Shown here: in pieces, positions 1-6,303 of the stretch
Numbering within the stretch: position 1 is the first letter of the stretch
How the letters are laid out: the number at the start of each line of letters is the position of its first letter
Source: Pseudomonadota bacterium
GTDB taxonomy: Bacteria > Pseudomonadota > Gammaproteobacteria > Burkholderiales > Burkholderiaceae_C
Assembly (NCBI GenBank): GCA_023410975.1
Contig: JAEYPG010000393.1
Coordinates: forward strand, 1 to 12,036
Direction of reading: 5' to 3'
DNA length: 12,036 bases
Translations under genes and position numbers: made by a program
Notes under the pieces: model-generated
The model's database searches: none
What the model saw: the letters and a program-made list of their open reading frames with translations, nothing else
Told to the model about the DNA's origin: nothing

Positions 1-894
1 CTCCGGCGGCGTGCGGCTGCCGATGTACAGGCCCACCGGCCCGCGCAGCCGCTGCAGTTGCGCCGGTGCCAAGCCGAAATGCTCGGCCAGGCGCGCGCGC
101 CGCGCCGCGTCGTTGCGCCGGCTGCCGATGGCGCCGACGTAGAACGCCGCGCTCTGCAGCGCCTCCAGCAGCGCCAGGTCGTCGAGCTTGGGGTCGTGCG
201 TGAGCGCCACCACGGCGCTGCGCGCATCGGGCCGGAAGTCCGCCACCACGTCGTCGGGCATGCCGCGCACCAGCTTCGCACCCGCCACGCCCCAATGGCC
301 GGCGTACTCGGGGCGCGGGTCGCACACGGTGACGTTGAAGCCGCTGAACAGCGCCATGGTGGCCAGGCATTCGGCCAGCGCGCCGGCGCCGATGAGCAGC
401 AGCCGGTAGGCCGGGCCGAAGGTGTTGATGACCTCCTCCGGCGTCGCGTGCGCTTCGGGCGTGGCGGTTTCCGCCTGCGAGACGTGGCCGTCGCGCAGCC
501 GCACGCTGCGCCGCATCAGCCGGCCCGCATCCAGCGCCTGCACCAGCGCGCCCAGCTGCGCGGCGTCCGGGTCCGGCTCGATCAGCAGCTCCAGCGTGCC
601 GCCGCAGGGCAGGCCGAAGCGGTGGGCCTCGTCCGCGCTGATGCCGTAGGTCAGCAGCCGCGGCAGCCCCTCGGGCATCGCGCCGGCATGCGCGTGGCGG
701 TGGATCAGGTCGTCCTCGATGCAACCACCGGACACCGAGCCTACCACCGCGCCGTCCTCGCGCAGCGCCATCACCGACCCCACCGGCCGCGGCGACGAAC
801 CCCAGGTGCGCACCACCGTCACCAGCATCGCGTGCCGGCCTTGGGCACGCCACCCGGCGAGCGTGCGCAGCACCATCACGTCCACGTGTTCCAT
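1..894 (-). CDS. XdhC/CoxI-family molybdoenzyme maturation protein (3' end beyond window)
   Basis: Reverse-strand reading gives 298 codons with no stop before the left edge. The N-terminal XdhC_CoxI domain shows WGSSPRPVGS (31-40), the signature GSVSGGCIEDDL (52-63) and GLPCGGTLELLIE (94-106), with Cys58 and Cys97. The C-terminal Rossmann domain starts near residue 160 with the dinucleotide motif LLIGAGALAECL (166-177), then CDPRPEY (191-197) and GAIGSRRN (254-261), and the last visible residues are IGSRTPPE. Family proteins deliver or sulfurate the molybdenum cofactor for xanthine-dehydrogenase or CO-dehydrogenase-type hydroxylases in the cytoplasm. The usual length of about 320-350 residues implies that only the extreme C-terminus is missing. 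The start at 894 is supported by a purine-rich Shine-Dalgarno (899-907 complement, gaggtggag). The target hydroxylase is not in view; it may lie left of the window. The family call is secure, but the client enzyme is unknown. Confidence 0.93.
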   Translation of the reverse strand, partial: MEHVDVMVLRTLAGWRAQGRHAMLVTVVRTWGSSPRPVGSVMALREDGAVVGSVSGGCIEDDLIHRHAHAGAMPEGLPRLLTYGISADEAHRFGLPCGGTLELLIEPDPDAAQLGALVQALDAGRLMRRSVRLRDGHVSQAETATPEAHATPEEVINTFGPAYRLLLIGAGALAECLATMALFSGFNVTVCDPRPEYAGHWGVAGAKLVRGMPDDVVADFRPDARSAVVALTHDPKLDDLALLEALQSAAFYVGAIGSRRNDAARRARLAEHFGLAPAQLQRLRGPVGLYIGSRTPPE

Positions 895-1089
895 GTCACT
901 CCACCTCGCAGCGCGCAGCGGCCGTGGATGGCCTGATCCTGCGCTTTTCAACGGCGGGAGTGTCGGCGTGGGCCCGCGCGGCCCGGTAGCACGATGCTGC
1001 AATTTGTTTGCCTGATTCTCCGAGCCAGCCGCGCGGAGCGGGCCGCCGTTCGCTAGCATCGCGCCCGTTCACTGCCTGAGGCCGCGACC
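895..1089. promoter_or_regulatory. Divergent intergenic region, xdhC-like / araC
   Basis: This 195-bp gap separates two divergent start codons, so it must hold both promoters. I see no convincing -35/-10 pair. A weak -10-like tagcat lies at 1054-1059 for the rightward gene, without a matching -35. A local AT-richer patch occurs around 1000-1017. No strong palindrome was found that would mark an AraC operator. Confidence 0.4.
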
Positions 1090-2076
1090 ATGAACGACAC
1101 GCTTGCAACCGCCGCACCGGCCGGGATTCCCGCCGCGCTGGAAGCCCAGCGCTTCGAGGAAGCGCGCACGGGCCTGGCGCAGAGCATCGAGCGCTGGACC
1201 ACCGGCACCCACGTGCACCAGTCGGCGGCCTTGCCCAGCTTGTCGATGTACCGCAGCCACAGCCCGGTCGGCCCGATCTGCGGCCTCTACCAGCCCAGCG
1301 TGGGCCTGATCGTGCAGGGCCGCAAGCGCGTGCTGCTGGGCAGCGACCCCTTCGTCTACGACCCGAGCACCTTCCTGGTCACGGCGCTGAACGTGCCGAC
1401 GGTGACGCACATCCTCGAAGCCAGCCGCGACAAGCCTTTCATGTCGCTGCTGATGACGCTGGACCCGCACGAGATCAACCGCCTGGTGCTGGAAGGCAAG
1501 CTGCCGCCCGCGCGCGGCCAGGCCAACGAGCGGGCCATGACCACCGGCAGCGTCAAGTGGCCGCTGCTGCGCGCCTTCCAGCGCCTGGTGGACCTGCTGG
1601 ACGTGCCGGACAGCATCCCGGTGCTGGCGCCGCTGGTGCAGCGCGAGATCCTGTACTGGCTGCTGGTGAGCGACCAGGGCGCGCGGCTGCGCCAGATCGG
1701 CGCGGCCGGCAGCCAGGGGCACCAGATCGGCCGGGCCATCGACCTGCTCAAGACGCATTTCACCGAGGCGCTGCGCGTCGAGGACCTGGCCACCGAGGCG
1801 CGCATGAGCGTCTCAACCTTCCACCACCACTTCAAGCAGCTCACCGCCATGAGCCCGCTGCAGTACCGCAAGCGCCTGCAGCTCAACGAGGCGCGGCGCC
1901 TGATGTTCGCCGAGCACATCGACGCGTCGACGGCCGCCTACCGGGTGGGCTACGAGAGCCCGTCGCAGTTCAGCCGCGAGTACAGCCGCGAGTTCGGCGC
2001 GCCGCCCGGGCGGGACATGAGCCTGCTGCGGCAGGCGGCGCTGGATGCGGCCGGGCGGCCCGGCGCCGTGGTGTGA
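1090..2076 (+). CDS. AraC-family transcriptional regulator with AraC_N domain
   Basis: The product is 328 residues, typical for the family. Residues about 45-200 match the AraC-type regulator N-terminal domain (the YqhC-like group), with CGLYQPSVGLIVQGRKRVLLG-like cupin sequence near 64-84 followed by an F-V-Y-D-P segment. Residues about 215-313 form the double helix-turn-helix: MSVSTFHHHFKQL is the first recognition unit, and VGYESPSQFSREYSREFG the second, ending in the usual G-x-P-P-G. The N-terminal domain probably senses a small ligand; related proteins control aldehyde reductase or oxidoreductase genes. ATG at 1090 has a modest gagg (1078-1081) 8 nt upstream. It is divergent from the XdhC-like gene, so that gene or the regulator's own promoter is a plausible target, but nothing in the sequence proves it. 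It converges with the PEP-CTERM gene across only 27 bp. Confidence 0.92.
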   Translation: MNDTLATAAPAGIPAALEAQRFEEARTGLAQSIERWTTGTHVHQSAALPSLSMYRSHSPVGPICGLYQPSVGLIVQGRKRVLLGSDPFVYDPSTFLVTALNVPTVTHILEASRDKPFMSLLMTLDPHEINRLVLEGKLPPARGQANERAMTTGSVKWPLLRAFQRLVDLLDVPDSIPVLAPLVQREILYWLLVSDQGARLRQIGAAGSQGHQIGRAIDLLKTHFTEALRVEDLATEARMSVSTFHHHFKQLTAMSPLQYRKRLQLNEARRLMFAEHIDASTAAYRVGYESPSQFSREYSREFGAPPGRDMSLLRQAALDAAGRPGAVV

Positions 2077-2103
2077 GGTTGCGGCCGCAGCCGCCCGAGC
2101 CCG

Positions 2104-3177
2104 CTACGCCGCCGGCGTCCGGCCGCGCCGCTGCCGCGCCGCCCAGGCGACGACGCCCAGGCCGCACAGCATCAGCGCGTAGCTGCCGGGCTCCGGCACG
2201 GGCGTCGCCAGGAAAGGCATGTCCTTGCCGTTGAACAGCCCGGTGCCGACGATCTGCCCCTTGTCGTTGATGTCCCAGCCCGAGCTCAACACCCACTGGG
2301 CGGCATCCTCGGCACCCAGGAGGCTGTTGAGGTCGAAGCTGCGGCCGCCCCGGTACAGGAAGCCATGCCGGGCCGTGCCGACCTCGGCCCAGCCGACCGT
2401 CCAACCCAGGTCGTTGAGGTTCTCCTGCGCACGGAAGTCCAGCAGGCGCAGGCGCCCGTCGGTGTCGCGAATGGCGGATTGGCCGGTGAAGGTGGCCCCC
2501 AGGATCTGGCCGGTGTTGTTGATGGCATAGACATCCCCCAGGCCCTCCAGCGTGCTCAGGTGCCCGTCCTTGACCATGAAGGCGCCCACGTCGCTGCGCG
2601 TGAAGCCGGCCAGGGTCCCGGCATCGTTGATCGTGATGCCCAGCACGCGCGTGCCCTCGGGCAGGCCCAGGTCCAGGTAGCGGCTCTTCGTGCCGTCGTA
2701 ATAGAACACCTGCTGGTTGACGTCTCCGGCAGTGCCTATGACCTGGCCCTTGTTGTTGAGGCCGCCGCCGCGGCTGAAGTTGAACTCCTCGACGCTGAGG
2801 TCGATGGCGGGCTGTCCGTCGCCGCGGTAGAGGTAGCTGTGGACGTAGTCGTGGCGGGCCACGTCGCCATCGACCAGCACCTCGCCACGGTCGTTGATGC
2901 TCAGCGCATAGCGGTCGTAGCCCCGGCCCGTGCCCTCGATGCCCCGCAGCTCCGCTCCCGGCCTGTCCAGCGTGAACGTGCCGCTGTAGCCGCCGAAGAT
3001 CGTATAGGTGCCCGCCATCACGCCGTGGTTGTTGATGTCCGAGACGGTGATCCCGCAACCGCAGGCATCGGTGTCGTAATCGGGCACCAGCGGCGCGACC
3101 CGGTACTTCAACCAAGGAGCCGCCTGCGCGCTGGCCGCCGCCAGCGCCAGCAGCAGGGGAGCTGCAAGCTTGTTCAT
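2104..3177 (-). CDS. PEP-CTERM sorting-domain protein with HAF-type repeats
   Basis: The product is 357 residues from ATG at 3177. Residues 1-20 are a signal peptide (MNKLAAPLLLALAAASAQAA). The body carries six copies of an I/L-N-x-x-G-x-x-x-G unit characteristic of HAF-type extracellular repeats: near 48 (INNHGVMAG), 94 (INDRGEVLV), 140 (LNNKGQVIG), 183 (INDAGTLAG), 219 (INNTGQILG) and 303 (INDKGQIVG). They are interleaved with beta-rich Y-L-Y-R/F-L-Y-R-G-G segments. The C-terminus is a textbook PEP-CTERM signal: VPEPGSYAL (327-335), a hydrophobic stretch to about 346, then RQRRGR. It should be secreted and processed by an exosortase, ending up at the surface or in the exopolysaccharide matrix. 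No exosortase is in the window, which is normal for this class. Its ligand is unknown. A GTG at 3183 would add two residues, but the ribosome-binding site favours 3177. Confidence 0.92.
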   Translation of the reverse strand: MNKLAAPLLLALAAASAQAAPWLKYRVAPLVPDYDTDACGCGITVSDINNHGVMAGTYTIFGGYSGTFTLDRPGAELRGIEGTGRGYDRYALSINDRGEVLVDGDVARHDYVHSYLYRGDGQPAIDLSVEEFNFSRGGGLNNKGQVIGTAGDVNQQVFYYDGTKSRYLDLGLPEGTRVLGITINDAGTLAGFTRSDVGAFMVKDGHLSTLEGLGDVYAINNTGQILGATFTGQSAIRDTDGRLRLLDFRAQENLNDLGWTVGWAEVGTARHGFLYRGGRSFDLNSLLGAEDAAQWVLSSGWDINDKGQIVGTGLFNGKDMPFLATPVPEPGSYALMLCGLGVVAWAARQRRGRTPAA

Positions 3178-3182
3178 GCCCA

Positions 3183-3187
3183 CCTCC
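3183..3187 (-). promoter_or_regulatory. Ribosome-binding site of PEP-CTERM gene
   Basis: Minus-strand ggagg lies 5 nt before ATG at 3177. It overlaps the alternative GTG at 3183, which it therefore argues against. Confidence 0.7.
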
Positions 3188-3268
3188 GGCGTGAGTCAAG
3201 CCCAACATAGGCGCGGGAGCGGCGAGCCAGCCAGCCCTGCACAGCCCTGAAATAGGGCACCAGATGCC

Positions 3269-3285
3269 AGCAAACCAAAGTGCCG
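3269..3285 (-). promoter_or_regulatory. Possible sigma-54 (RpoN)-like promoter with non-standard spacing
   Basis: Read on the minus strand this is cggcac, six bases (tttggt), then ttgct, about 90 nt before the PEP-CTERM start. The sigma-54 consensus is tggcac-N5-ttgcw. PEP-CTERM genes in several betaproteobacteria are known to be driven by RpoN with the PrsK/PrsR two-component system. The match is imperfect in two ways: first base c rather than t, and one extra spacer base, which usually weakens or abolishes sigma-54 recognition. It is a candidate only. Confidence 0.25.
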
Positions 3286-3323
3286 CATGCCTGGCGAAAC
3301 AGCCTGCCTGCCGGGGCAAGAGC

Positions 3324-3370
3324 GGTAACGCGGCTGAGGCCGTGCAGCGGCTTCGACAAACCTCGTTACC
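3324..3370. repeat. Nested inverted repeat downstream of lysR
   Basis: Outer arms ggtaacg (3324-3330) and cgttacc (3364-3370) are perfect 7-bp inverted repeats. Between them, gaggccg (3337-3343) and cggcttc (3349-3355) can pair around the loop tgcag with one mismatch. It lies 19 bp beyond the LysR stop codon, so it could act as a transcript-end hairpin, but no T-tract follows. Part of it (ggcttcgacaa, 3350-3360) equals part of the repeat at 11291-11318. Confidence 0.45.
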
Positions 3371-3388
3371 TGGCTTCCAGGGAGCCGC

Positions 3389-4312
3389 TCACCACGCCGG
3401 ACGTCCCGCCTCCGCGGCCTCGCGCCGGGGTTTGAACCACTCCAGCAGGAAGTCCACCAGCGCGCGCGTCTTGGCCGAGAGGTGGCTTCGGGTGGGAAAC
3501 ACCGCATGGATGTCCGCGCCCGGCAGGCTCCAGTCGGCAAGCACCGGCTGCAGCCGGCCTTCGCGCACCAGCGCTGCCGCGTCCCACTCGGAACGCATGA
3601 GGATGCCGTGCCCGTCCAGCGCCCAACCCAGCACCGCTTCGCCGTCGTTGGCGCTCAGCGGCCCGCGCACCTTCACCGTCTCCTGCCGCGCGCCGCTGTT
3701 GAAGTGCCAGGTGCCGAAGGTCTCGTCGCCTTCGCGGATGAACAGGCAGGCGTGCTGCATGAGCTCGCGCGGCGTGGCGGGCGCGCCGGCGCGCGCCAAG
3801 TAGGCCGGCGCGGCCAGCAGCAGGCGGCGGTTGGGCACCAGCCGCCGCGCCGTGAGCCGCGCATCGGGCAGCTCGCCGAAGCGCAGCTGGAGGTCGAAAC
3901 CCTGCTCGACCAGGTTCAGCGGCCGCTCGCTCAGGTGCAGCTGCACTTCGACCTCCGGGTACAGCGCGGCGAACTTCGACAGCGCCGGCGCGACGTGGCG
4001 GCGCCCGAAGCCCAGCGTGCCCGTCACGCGCAGCAGGCCCTTGGGCAACGCGCGGCTGCCGGCCACGGTGCGCTCCAGCGCTTCCAGCTCGGCCAGCACG
4101 CGCTCGCCTTCCACCAGGTAGGTCTCGCCTTCGGGCGTCAGGCTGATGCGCCGCGTCGTGCGGTGCAGCAGCCGCACGCCCAGCCGCCGCTCCAGCGCCG
4201 CCAGCCGCTTGCTCGCCGCCGAGGGCGTCACGCCCAGCTCCTGTGCGGCCGCGGCCAGGCCGCCGCGCTTGACCAGGAGGTTGAAGAAGGCCAGGTCTGA
4301 AAAAGCATCCAT
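3389..4312 (-). CDS. LysR-family transcriptional regulator (probable regulator of the tctC-leuD operon)
   Basis: The product is 307 residues, standard length. The N-terminal winged helix-turn-helix spans about 1-62: FFNLLVKRGGLAAAAQELGV, then TPSAASKRLAALERRLGVRLLHRTTR, as in typical LysR regulators. A linker helix follows, and the effector-binding domain runs from about 88 to 295 (GLLRVTGTLGFGRRHVAPAL onward). The ATG at 4312 gives the canonical short LysR N-terminus (MDAFSDLAFF), although no good Shine-Dalgarno is visible in the AT-rich upstream DNA. It is divergent, with 104 bp between start codons, from the tctC-hydrolase-leuCD operon. LysR regulators in this arrangement usually control the divergent genes in response to their substrate, so this one is the likely operon regulator (inference). 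It is closest in style to the large CrgA-like group of LysR proteins. Confidence 0.94.
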   Translation of the reverse strand: MDAFSDLAFFNLLVKRGGLAAAAQELGVTPSAASKRLAALERRLGVRLLHRTTRRISLTPEGETYLVEGERVLAELEALERTVAGSRALPKGLLRVTGTLGFGRRHVAPALSKFAALYPEVEVQLHLSERPLNLVEQGFDLQLRFGELPDARLTARRLVPNRRLLLAAPAYLARAGAPATPRELMQHACLFIREGDETFGTWHFNSGARQETVKVRGPLSANDGEAVLGWALDGHGILMRSEWDAAALVREGRLQPVLADWSLPGADIHAVFPTRSHLSAKTRALVDFLLEWFKPRREAAEAGRPAW

Positions 4313-4416
4313 TAATGAAATTTAGGAATGAAAGATGTGATTCGATGGAAATTATGTGCTTATGGTTCATCTATAGCATCCGGTGCACACGATTCGAGAC
4401 TTACAGGAGACCCGCC
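4313..4416. promoter_or_regulatory. AT-rich divergent promoter/operator, lysR / tctC
   Basis: By hand count 4313-4380 is about 31% G+C, in striking contrast with the surrounding GC-rich genes. This is the obvious control region for both divergent units. A -10-like tatagc lies at 4372-4377 for the rightward operon without a recognisable -35, as expected for an activator-dependent promoter. A dyad gaat-N10-attc (4326-4343) is one possible regulator half-site pair. No perfect T-N11-A LysR box stands out, so the operator assignment is tentative. Confidence 0.6.
4405..4410 (+). promoter_or_regulatory. Ribosome-binding site of tctC-like gene
   Basis: aggaga lies 6 nt before ATG 4417. It fixes this start over the in-frame ATG codons further upstream (for example 4315), which would put untranslatable promoter DNA in the protein and hide the signal peptide. 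Confidence 0.8.
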
Positions 4417-5382
4417 ATGCACCGTCGAAACCTTCTTGCCGCCTTGGCCCTGTCCGTGCTGGCCGCGGGCCCGGCGCTGGCGCAGGGCTATCCCGAGCGG
4501 CCCATCAAGCTGGTCGTGCCCTACGCGCCCGGCGGCAGTGCCGACATCGCCGCGCGGCTGATTGCCGACGAGTGGGCCAAGGCGCTGGGCGGCACGGTGT
4601 TCATCGAGAACAAGGCGGGGGCCGGCGGCAACCTGGGCGTGGACGCCGTGGCCAAGTCCAAGGCCGACGGCTACACCGTGGGGCTGCAGACGGTGTCGCT
4701 GGCGATCAACCCGGCGCTGTTCCCGAAGATGCCCTACGACACGCTGAAGGACCTGGCGCCCATCGGCATGGTGGCCAGCTCGCAGCACGTGCTGGTGGTC
4801 AACAGCCAGCTGCCCGCCAAGAACGTCAAGGAACTGCTGGCGCTGCTCAAGGCGCAGCCGGGCAAGCGCACCTACGGCTCCGCCGGCCCGGGCAGCACTT
4901 TCCACATGTCGGCCGAGCTGTTCAAGGCGGTGGCGGGCGTGCCGATCGTGCACATCCCGTACCGCGGCGGCGGCCCGGCGCTGGCGGACACCATCGGCGG
5001 GCAGGTGGACATGAGCTTCCCGGTGCTGTCGGCCGCGCAGCAGCAGGTGCAGGCCGGCAAGCTGCGCGCGCTGGGCGTCACGGGCCCGCAGCGCTCGCCG
5101 CTGATGCCGGAGGTGCCGACCATCGCCGAGGCCGGCGTGCCCGGCTATGCCTTCGAGACCTGGTTCATGGCCTTCGCGCCGGCCGGCACGCCGCAGCCCG
5201 TGGTCGACAAGCTCAATGCCGCGCTCAACCAGGCGCTGGCCGCCCCGGCGCTGAAGCAGCGCATGGTGCGCGAGGGCTACGACCCCATCCCCTCCACACC
5301 GGCGCAGGCCCGCACCCGGCTGGAAAGCGAAATGCCGAAGTGGGCCAAGCTCGTCAAGGAGCGCGGCATCAGCGCGGAGTGA
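4417..5382 (+). CDS. Bug/TctC-family periplasmic solute-binding protein
   Basis: The product is 321 residues. Residues 1-22 are a Sec signal peptide (MHRRNLLAALALSVLAAGPALA), with predicted cleavage before Gln23. The mature protein begins GYPERPIKLVVPYAPGGSAD, the Bug-family hallmark, followed by ENKAGAGGNLG, the ligand-loop segment YGSAGPGSTFHMSAELF and IPYRGGGPAL. Later come GQVDMSF, the G-x-L-R-A-L-x-V-T motif, VPTIAEAGVPGY and FAPAGTP. Members are periplasmic receptors that bind carboxylates and related small molecules; some work with TctAB permeases, but most, as here, are orphans without a membrane partner nearby. It is first in the four-gene operon and only 8 nt from the hydrolase, so its ligand is probably the operon's substrate. 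The ligand cannot be read from sequence. Confidence 0.95.
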   Translation: MHRRNLLAALALSVLAAGPALAQGYPERPIKLVVPYAPGGSADIAARLIADEWAKALGGTVFIENKAGAGGNLGVDAVAKSKADGYTVGLQTVSLAINPALFPKMPYDTLKDLAPIGMVASSQHVLVVNSQLPAKNVKELLALLKAQPGKRTYGSAGPGSTFHMSAELFKAVAGVPIVHIPYRGGGPALADTIGGQVDMSFPVLSAAQQQVQAGKLRALGVTGPQRSPLMPEVPTIAEAGVPGYAFETWFMAFAPAGTPQPVVDKLNAALNQALAAPALKQRMVREGYDPIPSTPAQARTRLESEMPKWAKLVKERGISAE

Positions 5383-5390
5383 ACCTTCCC

Positions 5391-6293
5391 ATGACTGCTT
5401 CAGACCTGTTCCCGGGCTTCGAAACCCGGGACATCGAGACCGACGCCGGCGTGCGCATCCACGCCCGCATCGGCGGCGACGGGCCGCCGATGCTGCTGCT
5501 GCACGGCCATCCGCAGACACACGCCATCTGGCACAAGGTCGCGCCCGCGCTGGCCGAGCGCTTCACGCTGGTGCTGTGCGACCTGCGCGGCTATGGCGAC
5601 TCCTCCAAGCCCGAAGGCGAGGCGGACCATGCCAACTACGGCAAGCGCGTGATGGCGCGCGACATGCGGCGCGTGATGCAGGCGCTGGGCCACGAGCGCT
5701 TCGCCGTGATGGCGCACGACCGCGGCGCGCGCGTGGCGCACCGGCTCGCGGCCGACCACGGCGAGGCGGTGCGCCGCCTGGTGCTGCTTGACATCGCGCC
5801 CACGCTCGCCATGTACGAGCAGACCAGTGAGGCCTTCGCGCGCGCCTACTGGCACTGGTTCTTCCTGATCCAGCCCGCGCCGCTGCCCGAGCGGCTGATC
5901 GAGGCCGACCCGGCCGCCTACCTGCGCGACGTGATGGGCCGGCGCAGCGCCGGCCTGGCGCCCTTCGACCTGCGCGCGCTGGCCGAGTACGCGCGCTGCC
6001 TGGCGCTGCCCGGCAGCGCGCACGGGCTGTGCGAGGACTACCGCGCTGCCGCCGGCATCGACCTGGAGCACGACCGTGCCGACCGCGACGCGGGGCGGCG
6101 CCTGCGCATGCCGCTGCTGGCGCTGTGGGGCGAGCAGGGCGTGGTGCACCGCTGCTTCAAGCCGCTGGACGAGTGGCGGCGCGTGGCCGAGGCCGTGCGC
6201 GGCGGGCCGCTGCCCTGCGGCCACTACATCCCCGAGGAGGCGCCCGAAGGCCTGTTGTCGCAGGCGCTGCCTTTCCTCACCGAAGACCTTTGA
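5391..6293 (+). CDS. Alpha/beta hydrolase, fluoroacetate/haloacetate dehalogenase-like
   Basis: The product is 300 residues, the size of characterised fluoroacetate dehalogenases. The oxyanion segment is LLLHGHPQTHAIWHKVAP (35-52). The nucleophile elbow is AHDRGAR (108-114), giving Asp110 as nucleophile with Arg111 and Arg114, the pair that grips the substrate carboxylate in the dehalogenases. Asp134 (LLDIAPT) and His278 (GHYI) complete the triad. His155-Trp156 (YWHWFF) and Tyr217 (DYRAA) correspond to the halide-binding trio. All these positions agree with my recollection of the Rhodopseudomonas and Burkholderia FA1 enzymes. Expected chemistry is hydrolytic displacement at the alpha carbon of a short acid through an Asp-ester intermediate. 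The natural substrate could be a non-halogenated acid. The longer open frame upstream is shadow of tctC; ATG 5391 follows the tctC stop by 8 nt. The Shine-Dalgarno is weak (ggag 5376-5379), so translational coupling is likely. Confidence 0.88.
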   Translation: MTASDLFPGFETRDIETDAGVRIHARIGGDGPPMLLLHGHPQTHAIWHKVAPALAERFTLVLCDLRGYGDSSKPEGEADHANYGKRVMARDMRRVMQALGHERFAVMAHDRGARVAHRLAADHGEAVRRLVLLDIAPTLAMYEQTSEAFARAYWHWFFLIQPAPLPERLIEADPAAYLRDVMGRRSAGLAPFDLRALAEYARCLALPGSAHGLCEDYRAAAGIDLEHDRADRDAGRRLRMPLLALWGEQGVVHRCFKPLDEWRRVAEAVRGGPLPCGHYIPEEAPEGLLSQALPFLTEDL

Positions 6294-6303
6294 TGAAGCA
6301 ACC

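Larger units (their letters stand above)
3178..3388. other. Intergenic region between lysR stop and PEP-CTERM start
   Basis: This 211-bp gap has no supportable gene. It holds a nested inverted repeat (3324-3370) just after the LysR stop and a sigma-54-like pair (3269-3285) ahead of the PEP-CTERM gene, both described separately. Open frames that cross it are continuations of shadow frames from the neighbouring genes. Confidence 0.6.

Noticed and set aside
58..936. Long plus-strand open frame of 292 codons over the XdhC-like gene
   Set aside because: The product is Arg/His/Gln-rich without any fold signature, while the opposite strand carries clear XdhC motifs in a continuous frame. It is antisense shadow in GC-rich DNA.
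2077..2103. Palindrome tgcggccgca between the converging araC and PEP-CTERM genes as a terminator
   Set aside because: Only 10 bp with no loop-forming extension and no T-tract; short GC palindromes are expected by chance in this composition.
1970..3319. 449-codon minus-strand frame overlapping the PEP-CTERM gene
   Set aside because: Alternative frame of the same strand, Arg/Pro/Gly-rich; the PEP-CTERM reading has a signal peptide, repeats and sorting tail.
3366..4370. 334-codon minus-strand frame over the first LysR gene
   Set aside because: Shifted frame with no recognisable domain; the 307-residue LysR reading explains the stretch.
4383..6293. Apparent 636-residue fusion upstream of the hydrolase
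   Set aside because: The first two thirds are an out-of-frame reading of the tctC-like gene, low in complexity and without motifs. The genuine hydrolase begins at ATG 5391 after the tctC stop.
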